The notes under the pieces were generated by a model. It had not been told where the DNA came from. It did no database searches and saw nothing but the letters and a program-made list of their open reading frames with translations. A DNA stretch of 64,000 nt, from positions 2,852,001 to 2,916,000 of the forward strand of contig NC_017934.1 of NCBI RefSeq assembly GCF_000147715.2, in the 5' to 3' direction. The stretch is from Mesotoga prima MesG1.Ag.4.2. Lineage in GTDB: Bacteria > Thermotogota > Thermotogae > Petrotogales > Kosmotogaceae. Each line of letters starts with the position of its first letter. Positions within the stretch are counted from its first letter, which is position 1. Of the stretch, positions 8,902 through 16,279 are shown one piece after another. Both the position numbers and the translations under genes were made by a program.

Positions 8902-9516
8902 GTGAACGGACCGAGAAGAGTTTCCGAAGAAGAGTACGAGAAAGCTGTGGAGATCCTTACCGAAGCCTTCTTTGAAGATCCCATGATCAAATACGTGTTC
9001 AAGGACAGAGAAAGAAAAGAAATAAGAAGGCTGTACGGCGTAATGACGAAAGCTTACGCTCCATCAAGCGATATCTACTTCGATTCCGAAGAGTCTAGCG
9101 GAGTGATCCAGTGGATTGACTCTGAAAAGGAGCTCGGCGTAATGGCATGGCTCCGAAGTGGGGCAATGAGAATGATCGGTTCGCCCATTAGCTCGCTCTT
9201 TCGTCTGATGAAAACAGGGATGGAGATTTTTAAGACTCAGAAAGAATGCATGAAAGGACACAATCTGCACCTCATCTTGCTGGCCGTTCTACCTCGAAAA
9301 CAGGGAATGGGAATAGGAAAGAAGCTGATGAACCTCTTTATTCAGGAAGCAGACTCCAGAGGGCTCCCCTGTTATCTGGAAACCCAGAATCCTTCAAATC
9401 TGCGCTTCTACGAATCCTTTGGATTCTCAGTCGTAAAGGAAATCGAAATCTCGCTCGAGCTGAGATCATGGAGCATGGTAAGGCCGATTCCGCTTCAAGA
9501 GCACGAGAACCGCTGA
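8902..9516 (+). CDS. GNAT-family N-acetyltransferase
   Basis: A 204-residue protein with a GTG start at 8902 and GAGGTGA upstream. The acetyl-CoA site is visible as LAVLPRKQGMGIGKKLM (the Q/RxxGxG/A motif) near residue 130, and FYESFGFSVVKE is the usual motif B end. The N-terminal part (AVEILTEAFFEDPMIKYVF) is typical of the GNAT group with unknown small-molecule or protein acceptors. The substrate is not deducible. Confidence 0.85.
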   Translation: MNGPRRVSEEEYEKAVEILTEAFFEDPMIKYVFKDRERKEIRRLYGVMTKAYAPSSDIYFDSEESSGVIQWIDSEKELGVMAWLRSGAMRMIGSPISSLFRLMKTGMEIFKTQKECMKGHNLHLILLAVLPRKQGMGIGKKLMNLFIQEADSRGLPCYLETQNPSNLRFYESFGFSVVKEIEISLELRSWSMVRPIPLQEHENR

Positions 9517-9624
9517 TCTATGGGAAGAGCCGTCCTTGGTCCTTCGTCCAAAACCATGAACCCGTCCTTCGGAAAGACTGGTTCTTCCAACGCTACGCGT
9601 CCAGGTTGTTCGTTCTTGGAACAG

Positions 9625-9645
9625 ATCCCGGATCAAGTCCGGGAT
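9625..9645. repeat. REP-like hairpin, copy 1
   Basis: ATCCCGGA, loop TCAAG, TCCGGGAT, then GAC. It has the same 8-5-8 architecture as the copies at 9999-10019 and 28540-28560, with paired base changes in the arms. Confidence 0.85.
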
Positions 9646-9723
9646 GACCCTGAACAGAGGCATTTCAGGGCAGGCTCAGTGGGATGACAACTGATGTTTA
9701 TTGCGAAAGGGCTAGATTCCGTC

Positions 9724-9749
9724 ATTCCGACAAAGCTCCTGGTCGGAAT
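9724..9749. repeat. REP-like hairpin variant with a longer loop
   Basis: ATTCCGAC (9724-9731) pairs with GTCGGAAT (9742-9749) around a 10-nt loop, preceded by GTC. It is probably a divergent member of the same hairpin family. Confidence 0.6.
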
Positions 9750-9774
9750 CTCGATGCTACTGCTTCATGACTTC

Positions 9775-9804
9775 AACCAAGAACGAAGAAAAGATCCTTG
9801 CTCT
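9775..9804 (+). repeat. Direct repeat, copy A
   Basis: AACCAAGAACGAAGAA followed by AAGATCCTTGCT. The first 16 bases are identical to the copy at 10187-10202, and the following bases match with two or three differences. Confidence 0.7.
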
Positions 9805-9870
9805 GGAAGAACAGGCTCTTTTCGTAGAACGGCAAGCCTTTGACCGGCAACTGCCTTTTGGTGCAACTTA

Positions 9871-9902
9871 CAACTCACATCTTGGAACATGCAACTGTTC
9901 TT
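9871..9902 (+). repeat. Dispersed repeat shared with 28301-28332
   Basis: This segment contains ATCTTGGAAC and CAACTGTTCT at the same spacing as the segment at 28301-28332, about 18 kb away in a similar gene-free spacer. Confidence 0.5.
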
Positions 9903-9998
9903 TTCGGCGAACGGATAACCATTCAACAGTAAACCAGTCCCTTTGATCTTTCCTAACACCAACCCGCTACCCCCAACCACGGTTTCCCGAAAGCCCAG

Positions 9999-10019
9999 AT
10001 CCCGAAACAAGTTCGGGAT
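9999..10019. repeat. REP-like hairpin, copy 2
   Basis: ATCCCGAA, loop ACAAG, TTCGGGAT, then GAC. Relative to copy 1 a G:C pair is replaced by A:T in both arms, so the stem is conserved although the bases differ. Confidence 0.85.
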
Positions 10020-10143
10020 GACAGAGTGAGGGGCTTCCACAAACCGCTCCGGGACAACTTTCTCAGTTGCTTTGAAACCCTGAATTGATTGCCGGTTCTC
10101 TTCGCGAGACCCCATACCCTGTAATCGATACCCTGCCCTTCGC

Positions 10144-10166
10144 GTCATGAACTTGTTTCAGCATCT
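10144..10166. repeat. Degenerate REP-like element in the reverse orientation
   Basis: GTCAT then GAACTTG and TTCAGCATCT matches the reverse complement of the copy at 28540-28560 with 4 bases missing from one arm and a change in the loop. It looks like a decayed copy. Confidence 0.55.
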
Positions 10167-10186
10167 AGCTCCTGGTTTTTGACCTT

Positions 10187-10215
10187 AACCAAGAACGAAG
10201 AACAGATCCTCGCTT
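10187..10215 (+). repeat. Direct repeat, copy B
   Basis: AACCAAGAACGAAGAA at 10187-10202 followed by CAGATCCTCGCT, the second copy of the repeat at 9775-9804. Confidence 0.7.
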
Positions 10216-10255
10216 AACCTCAGTTTGCTCCCTCTTTTTCTTTGGTTTTTGCCTC

Positions 10256-10355
10256 CTGGTGCGTAAGCGCCAGCATCACTTCCCCGGATGCCCTTCCGGG
10301 CATCACTTCCTCGCGCCAGCGAGCCTCACTTCCTGCCGGAGGCAGCATCACTTCT
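10256..10355. repeat. Tandem array of four different hairpins each followed by GCATCACTTCC
   Basis: Four units follow one another with no spacer. Their stems differ: CTGGTGC/GCGCCAG (10256-10273), GATGCCC/GGGCATC (10287-10304), TCGC/GCGA (10311-10322) and TGCC/GGCA (10334-10344). Each is followed by nearly the same tail (CATCACTTCC, CATCACTTCC, GCCTCACTTCC, GCATCACTTCT). On the - strand this reads as GGAAGTGATGC plus a variable hairpin. It lies 45 bp after the stop of the - strand transglutaminase-like gene. Confidence 0.8.
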
Positions 10356-10399
10356 GATCTTGATGCCAACAACCCCCACTGGCCCCGCGAACCTCGGCT

Positions 10400-11788
10400 C
10401 TATTTCAACAAAACCGTCTTCATGGTTAAAGAATCAAGAATCGCGATGGTGACATCGAACTCTTCGTTGCCGAATTCGCTCTCAACGAACGGAGTCTGCA
10501 AGGTTATTTCAAGCAGTTGAGTGTCGGCGGGCCTTTCGGCCGGCAAGAAGTCGACGGAGTTTTGAACCACGAGTCTCAACGGGTCCTGGTTTGCGAAGAA
10601 GTAATCGATAAAGTCCTGTCGCTCCTCTTCCGTGATTCCGTAAGTGTAGGTAGCAATCTGTCCTGCCGAGGTGTCCACAGGAACCCAACCGTAATTTGGC
10701 AGATAGAACTCGGCCCAAAAATGCGAACCGAGCTGACCGGAGAAAGCCTGAAAGCCTCCCGGCGCCCTTGCCGGTATTCCGACGGATCTGCAGAGAGCTG
10801 AGAAGATCATCGACTGCGTCCCGCAGTCACCGTAACCGTGTTCAAAAGAGTAGAGGCTTTCCGGAATCCCGGCCGCCTCTATTGAAGCGTGGGCCATGAA
10901 AGTGTATTTGATGTTATCGACTACGTAATAGTAAATCTTTTTTGCCTGGAGGTAGGGATTGCTTTCATCTCCAACAACGCTTCTGGCAAGCTGTTCAAAT
11001 CTTTCATCGAAATAGATGCTTCCTTCGGACTTGGTGTAATCCTTGTAAAGCGAGCTTTCTTTGTCGTATTCGCCTACCTGATCTGGATCTATATCGAACT
11101 GTTGCTGGTAGTGTGTAAAAGTGAATTTTACCGAGATATCCAGATCCTCAACGAGACTCGAAAGATCGAATTCGAAGAGGACATATGCTATATCGCCGGT
11201 AGTTCTGGGAAGGCCGACCACCGCTTCCTTCGGGGTCACCTCAAGCAAAGAAATATTCTCTTGAGTGGCCGTTTGCAGAGGAAGGGGGAACCAGATTCTC
11301 AGCGAACCCTTATCCGGCAGGAGAGACCTTTCGGTATGTACTTCGTACTCCACGAGGTAGTTTTTCGGGTTGAAATACGGGCTGTGAGCTGGCTTGAAGG
11401 AGGCAAAAGGCGTCTGTTTTGGTCCGTATTCTTCCAGAAGGTATCTCACGAGCAAGACATTGCCCGCCGACCACTCTGGCTCCCGCTCTACCAGTTCCGG
11501 ATCCCTGGTGAAGAGGTTGTGCTCCATGTCACAGTAGTACATCTCTACACCGTCCACGATAGCTCTCTGAATGTCTCTTTCAATAATGAATTCTCTAACT
11601 TCTTCATCGCTCTTGAGCTCGGGATAATGTTTCACAATTATCTCCTTAGCCTGTTGGAATGTCAGTGAGAATTCCAGGGTGCTTTTGAGTTCGTTCTGTC
11701 TCCTCAAATATTCGTCGGACCGCTGAAAGAAATCGCCGAAAGCGACTGTCGAAATGAGAACGATCACAAGAACAAGTTTCAATTTCAT
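10400..11788 (-). CDS. Secreted transglutaminase-like domain protein
   Basis: A 462-residue protein with a signal peptide (MKLKLVLVIVLISTVAFG) and a transglutaminase-like cysteine-protease fold near its centre. The catalytic triad is visible as Cys in GYGDCGTQSMIFSALCRSVGIPAR, His in GSHFWAEFY and Asp in WVPVDTSAG. The N-terminal ~240 residues are helical then beta-rich, without a named domain; the last ~60 residues may be a small beta domain. Such exported proteins may act as peptidases or crosslinking enzymes, but the substrate is unknown. A - strand ATG at 11788 follows GGGGGG-rich sequence. Confidence 0.85.
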   Translation of the reverse strand: MKLKLVLVIVLISTVAFGDFFQRSDEYLRRQNELKSTLEFSLTFQQAKEIIVKHYPELKSDEEVREFIIERDIQRAIVDGVEMYYCDMEHNLFTRDPELVEREPEWSAGNVLLVRYLLEEYGPKQTPFASFKPAHSPYFNPKNYLVEYEVHTERSLLPDKGSLRIWFPLPLQTATQENISLLEVTPKEAVVGLPRTTGDIAYVLFEFDLSSLVEDLDISVKFTFTHYQQQFDIDPDQVGEYDKESSLYKDYTKSEGSIYFDERFEQLARSVVGDESNPYLQAKKIYYYVVDNIKYTFMAHASIEAAGIPESLYSFEHGYGDCGTQSMIFSALCRSVGIPARAPGGFQAFSGQLGSHFWAEFYLPNYGWVPVDTSAGQIATYTYGITEEERQDFIDYFFANQDPLRLVVQNSVDFLPAERPADTQLLEITLQTPFVESEFGNEEFDVTIAILDSLTMKTVLLK

Positions 11789-12362
11789 CCTTTACCCCCC
11801 TTTTCTGTTGCTGAATGGACACAACAAAGAAAGTATATAATGATTGACTTCTAAAATTAAAACAATAAATGTAGTCTTTTGATGAATATCTTTGCCTTAT
11901 GATCTCAGAGAGGAGCAAATTACAGACTGGAGCACTCCAATATTAGAGGCTAAACAGTCAATTCCAATTCTGGATTTTTATTTGACCAAATGCTGTATCT
12001 ACTAATGCCAGAAACTAAGGGGTTAATTTACGCGCCATCCCCAATACTATGCTTTTCGAATCCTCAGCGTCCAATCTGCTAATCCGGCTAACCGATAATA
12101 ACCACTACTGGCAGTTTCTGACTTGTGTTCTCTCCCAAGCCGCGATCGATTTTTTCCAAAATTATCCTCTGCACAACGAGTAAGACCTCACAGGAAATGT
12201 CTACAAACCTAAGTGGATGGACTTCTCAACGCACCATAGTGGCAACTCTGTGATGTTCGTTTTGTTTTTCGCTGTATAGGCTCTTTTTTAGAACCTCAAC
12301 CGACAGGCCACTAATCTGTCGTGGAGAGAAAGAGTCTGCTTGATCCAAAAAAACGAGTTTGT
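11789..12362. other. Gene-free spacer left of the insertion sequence
   Basis: AT-rich sequence upstream of the - strand transglutaminase-like gene. It should hold that gene's promoter (TATACT-like sequence lies about 50 bp before the start). I see no coding sequence, repeat or RNA gene. Confidence 0.5.
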
Positions 12363-12491
12363 CTCAACTTTGACAGCAAAAGAGAATAAATAGTAGGAAT
12401 AAGTTCTGAAAGGTGCATAAGTTCGTGGTAGATACTTGAATCGTTTTTGAAATGCGGTGCCATGTGTATTTGCTTGTCACTTTGTTAGTGC

Positions 12492-12521
12492 TTGACTTGT
12501 ATTTAGTTATAGTGATATAAT
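12492..12521 (+). promoter_or_regulatory. Transposase promoter with a near-leaderless start
   Basis: TTGACT (12492-12497) and TATAAT (12516-12521) are 18 bp apart. Transcription should begin about 12528, only a few bases before the ATG at 12531. Confidence 0.75.
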
Positions 12522-12530
12522 ATAGGTGCC

Positions 12531-14102
12531 ATGTTTCTTAGACTGAAGCACTTCAAAAACAAGGACGGTTCCACCAGGAGTTACCTGCAGCTCGTAGAGA
12601 ATATACGAGTGGGGAATAAGACTAGACAGAAAGTTCTGGTTAATCTGGGGAGAGTAGATGATCTTCAGAACAGTGGCCAGATAGATAGGCTTATTGAAAG
12701 CCTGAGGAACTTCTCGACGAAAGAATGGATTAGAAAAGAAGCCCTTAATGTGAATCAAACCTATCTGTGGGGACCTGTAATTATCTTCGAGCAGTTATGG
12801 AAGGAACTGGGTATCGAAAGAGTATTGAGGAGACTTCTGGGAGATACGGATGCAGTTAGCGATTACGTTGAGGCTATATTCGCGATGGTACTTAACAGAC
12901 TTGTCGAACCGAGATCGAAGAGGGGAGTAGACAGGTGGGTAAGCAAGGTTTACAGACCTGAGTTCGAACAACTGAGTCTTCAGCATTACTACCGTGGACT
13001 GGATTATCTCGAGAAGTTCAAGGAAGAAGTGGAGGAAGAGCTATTCAGTAATGTGAAGACTCTCTTCAACTTGAATCTCGATCTAGTATTCTGGGACACA
13101 ACGAGCACGTACTTCCAGGGAGAAGGACCCGAACTTTCAATGTATGGTCGTTCCAAGGATCACAGGTCTGATTGCAAGCAAGTGATGATAGGGGTACTAA
13201 TGACGAAGGATGGTTTCCCCGTTGCTCACCAAATCTTTCCCGGAAACACGGCAGACATAGATACCTTCAGGATAGCTCTTGAGGATATACGAAGGAGATT
13301 CAACATAGACAGGGTTATAGTGGTAGCCGATAGAGGAATGATAAGCAACGGACTCATTGAGGAGATAGATAAGGCCGGGCTTTCATACATATTCGGAGTG
13401 AAGATGAGAAGAAGCAAGAGAGTTGAAGCGGTATTGAATCAGCCCGGTGATTACGAAGAAGTGGAAGAGAATCTGAAGGTAAAGGAAGTTCTGCATGAGG
13501 GGGAGAGATACGTAATCTGTTTCAATCCATTTCAGGCAGAAAGAGACAGAATCAAGAGAGAAGAGATAGTGAAGAACCTTACGAAGAAACTTAAACAGGG
13601 GCCAAAGAGTCTTGTAGGAAACAGAGGATACAGAAGATATCTGAGTATGCAGAAAACAGATGTGAAGATAGACCAGGAAAAGATGGCCTCGGAAATCAAA
13701 TATGATGGCAAATACGTTCTAAGAACGAACACAAAACTAACCAATAGAGAGGTTGCTCAATCATACAAGCTACTGTGGAAAGTAGAGAGGGCCTTCAGGG
13801 AACTGAAGAGCGGACTCGATCTTCGCCCCATATACCATTACACAGATACGAGGGTGAAGGGACACATAATGATCTGTTTCCTTGCACTAGTAATGGAGAC
13901 TGCCTTATGCAGAAAGCTGAAAGAGATTGGAAGTACTTTCTCTTACGCAGAAATACTTGAAGACTTGAAAGAGATAAGAGCAGTTGAGATAACGGTAGAA
14001 AACAAACGCTTTCTTGCAAGGACTGAAACGATGGGCAATGCTTACGACGCTTTCAAAGCACTCAAGATAAGACCGCCGGATCTACTCAAAGAGATTGCAT
14101 AA
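12531..14102 (+). CDS. IS1634/IS4-type DDE transposase
   Basis: A 523-residue transposase. The N-terminus (MFLRLKHFKNKDGSTRSYLQLVENIRVGNKTRQKVL) is typical of IS1634-like enzymes. The DDE acid residues can be placed in FWDTTSTYFQG (first Asp), VIVVADRGMIS (second Asp) and the VERAFRELKSGLDLRPIYHYTDTRVKGH block, which has the R-x(n)-E-x(n)-K YREK-type signature with the catalytic Glu. It is intact and carried inside 17-bp inverted repeats. No ribosome binding site fits the ATG. Confidence 0.93.
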   Translation: MFLRLKHFKNKDGSTRSYLQLVENIRVGNKTRQKVLVNLGRVDDLQNSGQIDRLIESLRNFSTKEWIRKEALNVNQTYLWGPVIIFEQLWKELGIERVLRRLLGDTDAVSDYVEAIFAMVLNRLVEPRSKRGVDRWVSKVYRPEFEQLSLQHYYRGLDYLEKFKEEVEEELFSNVKTLFNLNLDLVFWDTTSTYFQGEGPELSMYGRSKDHRSDCKQVMIGVLMTKDGFPVAHQIFPGNTADIDTFRIALEDIRRRFNIDRVIVVADRGMISNGLIEEIDKAGLSYIFGVKMRRSKRVEAVLNQPGDYEEVEENLKVKEVLHEGERYVICFNPFQAERDRIKREEIVKNLTKKLKQGPKSLVGNRGYRRYLSMQKTDVKIDQEKMASEIKYDGKYVLRTNTKLTNREVAQSYKLLWKVERAFRELKSGLDLRPIYHYTDTRVKGHIMICFLALVMETALCRKLKEIGSTFSYAEILEDLKEIRAVEITVENKRFLARTETMGNAYDAFKALKIRPPDLLKEIA

Positions 14103-14478
14103 CAGACCACTGTGGTGGTACGTCTGTTTTTCTTTTCATTTTTTCCCATGTTTAGCTGTTTTCAGATTCGTTGCTGTCAAAGTTGAGTTTGAGCTTGGAT
14201 CTCTTGTTGCCGCCTTGGGAGCCGAGAATGCGGCTGTCCTCTTGGCCGTCGTGACGCCGGCATCATTTGTAGGGATGTCACCACGTGATAAACAGAAAGA
14301 TGAAATATCGGAGCTTTTTAGCGGACGGATAATAGGGATTATGTTATTCTCAGTGCTAACCACTTTGGAGGCGCATGAGGAAAGGTTCGTACTCTGGCCT
14401 TTGGTAGCATGTTTTCATCGAGAGTTTTGAGATCCCTTTTCAGAAAGATTGCGGACGGGAGATCTGAATCGCTAAAAT

Positions 14479-15750
14479 CTACTTCGTGACCAGAAGCGAT
14501 TCAATTATGTGAATTACGCCATTGCTACATAGAATATCGCTTTCAACTATCGGAATGGAATTGACTAACAGGTCTTCTTTCATCTCAAAGTACAACGGCT
14601 TTCCGATTAGAGAGAGGAGCATGTTAGAGATCTTCAATTCCGACAGCAGGTACTCATTCGGAAGAGTGTGGTACTCGAGTACCTTTCTCAGTTCATTTGC
14701 ACTGTAGAGGAAGGCTTTATCGCTCTCTTTTAGCTCGAGAAAAGCTTCATTAGTCGGAGCAAAAACCGTTAAACGCTTATTTTCACTCAACTCACTGCAG
14801 ATACCGGTTTTCTTCAACAGTTCCGCCATAATATCTATCTCGTTTGCTTTCAGAGTCTCTTCAATCGTTGAAAGCTTGGTCCTTGAATCTTCGTGAAACA
14901 TAACATGATCAACGATATTGATCATTCCGTTGCTGGCTTCGATGTCGCTCAGAATTACAACTGTTTTCTGGGGACCAATTCGCGGAGGAGTTGTGCCTAA
15001 CACAATAGTTTCTCCAAGAAGCGATCTAATAGAGCCTCTCTCAAAGAGTTCTTCAACCGAGAAGGAACCTTCCACAATATGAAAAAGCAATATGTCACTC
15101 AGCCGTGCCGGATCTCTGAAAAGGTTCTCCATTGTCTCAGGGGGCAATCTGGCGAATGCGACGTCGCTGGGCATGAATACTGTATATAGACCTTCACCTT
15201 TAAGAATGTCTATAACACCAGTTTCTTCAAGGGAAAAGACGGCCGTATCTAGAATACCTGTGTTCCTCATGACCTGAACAATATCCGGTTCTTCATGGGG
15301 AAAGATCACAGTATCTATGATGTGAATAACTCCGTTCGTGGCTTCGATATCTCTCACCAAGATCGATGAACCGTCTACCTTGATTCCTCCCTTTGTGTCA
15401 ACAGAAAGAGGTTGACCCAGCAGTGTAACAAAATTGGGTCTCTGGACGATGATGCTTGAAGAGAATTTACCTTGAATTATATGATATTTAAGGACTCTCT
15501 GAAGACGAACCACGTCATTAATCAAATCCGCTCTGGTCAGTTCAGGTAGCTTCATGAATGCGCTGTCGGTTGGCGCAAAAAATGTGAACGGCCCCTTTCC
15601 TGACAGTGTTTGATCTAACCCGGATAATTGAATGTAGCTAGCGACTATGCTCAACTCCTCAGTCTCATTTATCGTTTTGAGAATGTCTTCTTGTCCGAGT
15701 GAAATCACCGATGACAAAATCAGAATCACGAAAATGAGATTTCTCATCAT
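14479..15750 (-). CDS. Secreted protein with three fasciclin (FAS1) domains
   Basis: A 423-residue protein. After a signal peptide (MMRNLIFVILILSSVISLG) there are three FAS1 repeats, roughly 20-150, 155-285 and 295-420. Each has the family's H1 motif (GPFTFFAPTDSAF, GLYTVFMPSDVAF, RLTVFAPTNEAF) and the closing H2-like motif (TNGVIHIIDTVI, SNGMINIVDHVM, SNGVIHIIESLL). FAS1 domains mediate adhesion at cell surfaces or matrices. There is no lipobox or C-terminal anchor, so it may be loosely bound or periplasmic. The usual companion genes are absent. Confidence 0.92.
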   Translation of the reverse strand: MMRNLIFVILILSSVISLGQEDILKTINETEELSIVASYIQLSGLDQTLSGKGPFTFFAPTDSAFMKLPELTRADLINDVVRLQRVLKYHIIQGKFSSSIIVQRPNFVTLLGQPLSVDTKGGIKVDGSSILVRDIEATNGVIHIIDTVIFPHEEPDIVQVMRNTGILDTAVFSLEETGVIDILKGEGLYTVFMPSDVAFARLPPETMENLFRDPARLSDILLFHIVEGSFSVEELFERGSIRSLLGETIVLGTTPPRIGPQKTVVILSDIEASNGMINIVDHVMFHEDSRTKLSTIEETLKANEIDIMAELLKKTGICSELSENKRLTVFAPTNEAFLELKESDKAFLYSANELRKVLEYHTLPNEYLLSELKISNMLLSLIGKPLYFEMKEDLLVNSIPIVESDILCSNGVIHIIESLLVTK

Positions 15751-15845
15751 TATTCACCTCAGCTTTACTATTACGAATATCAAGAGTCGCAAGAGAATTC
15801 TAAAACTTGTGAAGACCTATCACGAGCAAGTATCGATATCTAAAC

Positions 15846-15881
15846 AAAAAACGGGAGGCGGGTAGCTAAAGCCCGTCTCCC
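15846..15881 (-). terminator. Terminator of the small lysine-rich gene
   Basis: On the - strand GGGAGACGGG pairs with CCCGCCTCCC (10 bp with one G-T pair, loop of 9) and is followed by GTTTTTTG. It lies 18 bp after the stop codon at 15899. Confidence 0.85.
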
Positions 15882-15898
15882 CAGAGGACTGACAGGTT

Positions 15899-15967
15899 TT
15901 ACTTCTTTGGTGTTTCTTTCTTTTCTTTCTTTACTTGTTTCTTTGCTTCTTTCTTCTTGTCCGCCAT
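15899..15967 (-). CDS. 22-residue lysine-rich small protein
   Basis: ATG at 15967 opens a 22-codon frame ending in TAA at 15899. The peptide is 50% lysine (11 of 22 residues) with scattered Glu, beginning MADKKKEAKK and ending ETPKK. GAGGTG lies 6 nt before the ATG, and a strong terminator follows, so it has the parts of an independent gene. The charge pattern suggests a soluble, possibly helical or disordered, nucleic-acid- or protein-binding peptide (inference). I do not recognise a family. Low-complexity A/G-rich sequence on this strand makes a chance ORF possible, but the binding site and terminator argue against it. Confidence 0.65.
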   Translation of the reverse strand: MADKKKEAKKQVKKEKKETPKK

Positions 15968-16279
15968 TCTGGACACCTCTTTTTTGTGGCGGCTCGAGGC
16001 CGCACTATGTCAATTTTAGCACCGTTATCAGCTAGTTGCACCAAGTCTTCTAACAGCTATTCTAGCGAAAATTGTCTTCGTTTTTTTGGAGCATGCTTTA
16101 TGAGATAACTAAAGTATTGCTCGTTTTTCTGAGTGGATAGATGATTGATTCCTTTGAAATTCTTCCAAAAAAAGCTAGATCAAATAAACATGGGATTAGT
16201 GCGGATTACACGGTCGCGGAGGAAATTGCATTGCCTGCAAGTATAATATGTTTATGTCGGATCGAGGAGGTAAACATTT
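15968..16279. other. Divergent spacer between the small gene and the PEPCK-like gene
   Basis: It contains the binding site and a short imperfect hairpin (GTGCGGC around 15985-16005) 5' of the small - strand gene, and TATAAT at 16242-16247 upstream of the + strand gene at 16280. No convincing -35 partner was found for it. GAGGAGG at 16264-16270 is the ribosome binding site of the + strand gene. Confidence 0.5.

Larger units (their letters stand above)
9517..10399. other. Gene-free, repeat-rich spacer
   Basis: No convincing gene is present. The region holds several REP-like hairpins, a 16-bp direct repeat, a segment shared with the spacer near 28.3 kb, and a four-unit hairpin array, all listed separately. 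It lies between a + strand and a - strand gene and looks like a landing zone for short repeats. Confidence 0.75.
12363..14187 (+). mobile_element. Insertion sequence, IS1634/IS4 superfamily, apparently complete
   Basis: CTCAACTTTGACAGCAA at 12363-12379 is an exact inverted match to TTGCTGTCAAAGTTGAG at 14171-14187, giving 17-bp terminal inverted repeats around a 1,825-bp element with one intact transposase gene. TTTGT precedes the left end and TTTGA follows the right end, which may be an imperfect target-site duplication. The intact transposase and perfect repeats suggest a recent insertion. The family name rests on the transposase motifs, not on a database search. Confidence 0.85.

Noticed and set aside
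10256-10355. Short CRISPR array
   Set aside because: The repeated part is only about 11 bp, the variable parts are palindromes, and no cas gene is in the window.
10889-11668. 259-codon open frame on the + strand opposite the transglutaminase-like gene
   Set aside because: It is the antisense of a gene with an intact catalytic triad and signal peptide.
14095-14430. 111-codon frame next to the IS right end
   Set aside because: It crosses the inverted repeat, has no binding site and shows no recognisable protein features.
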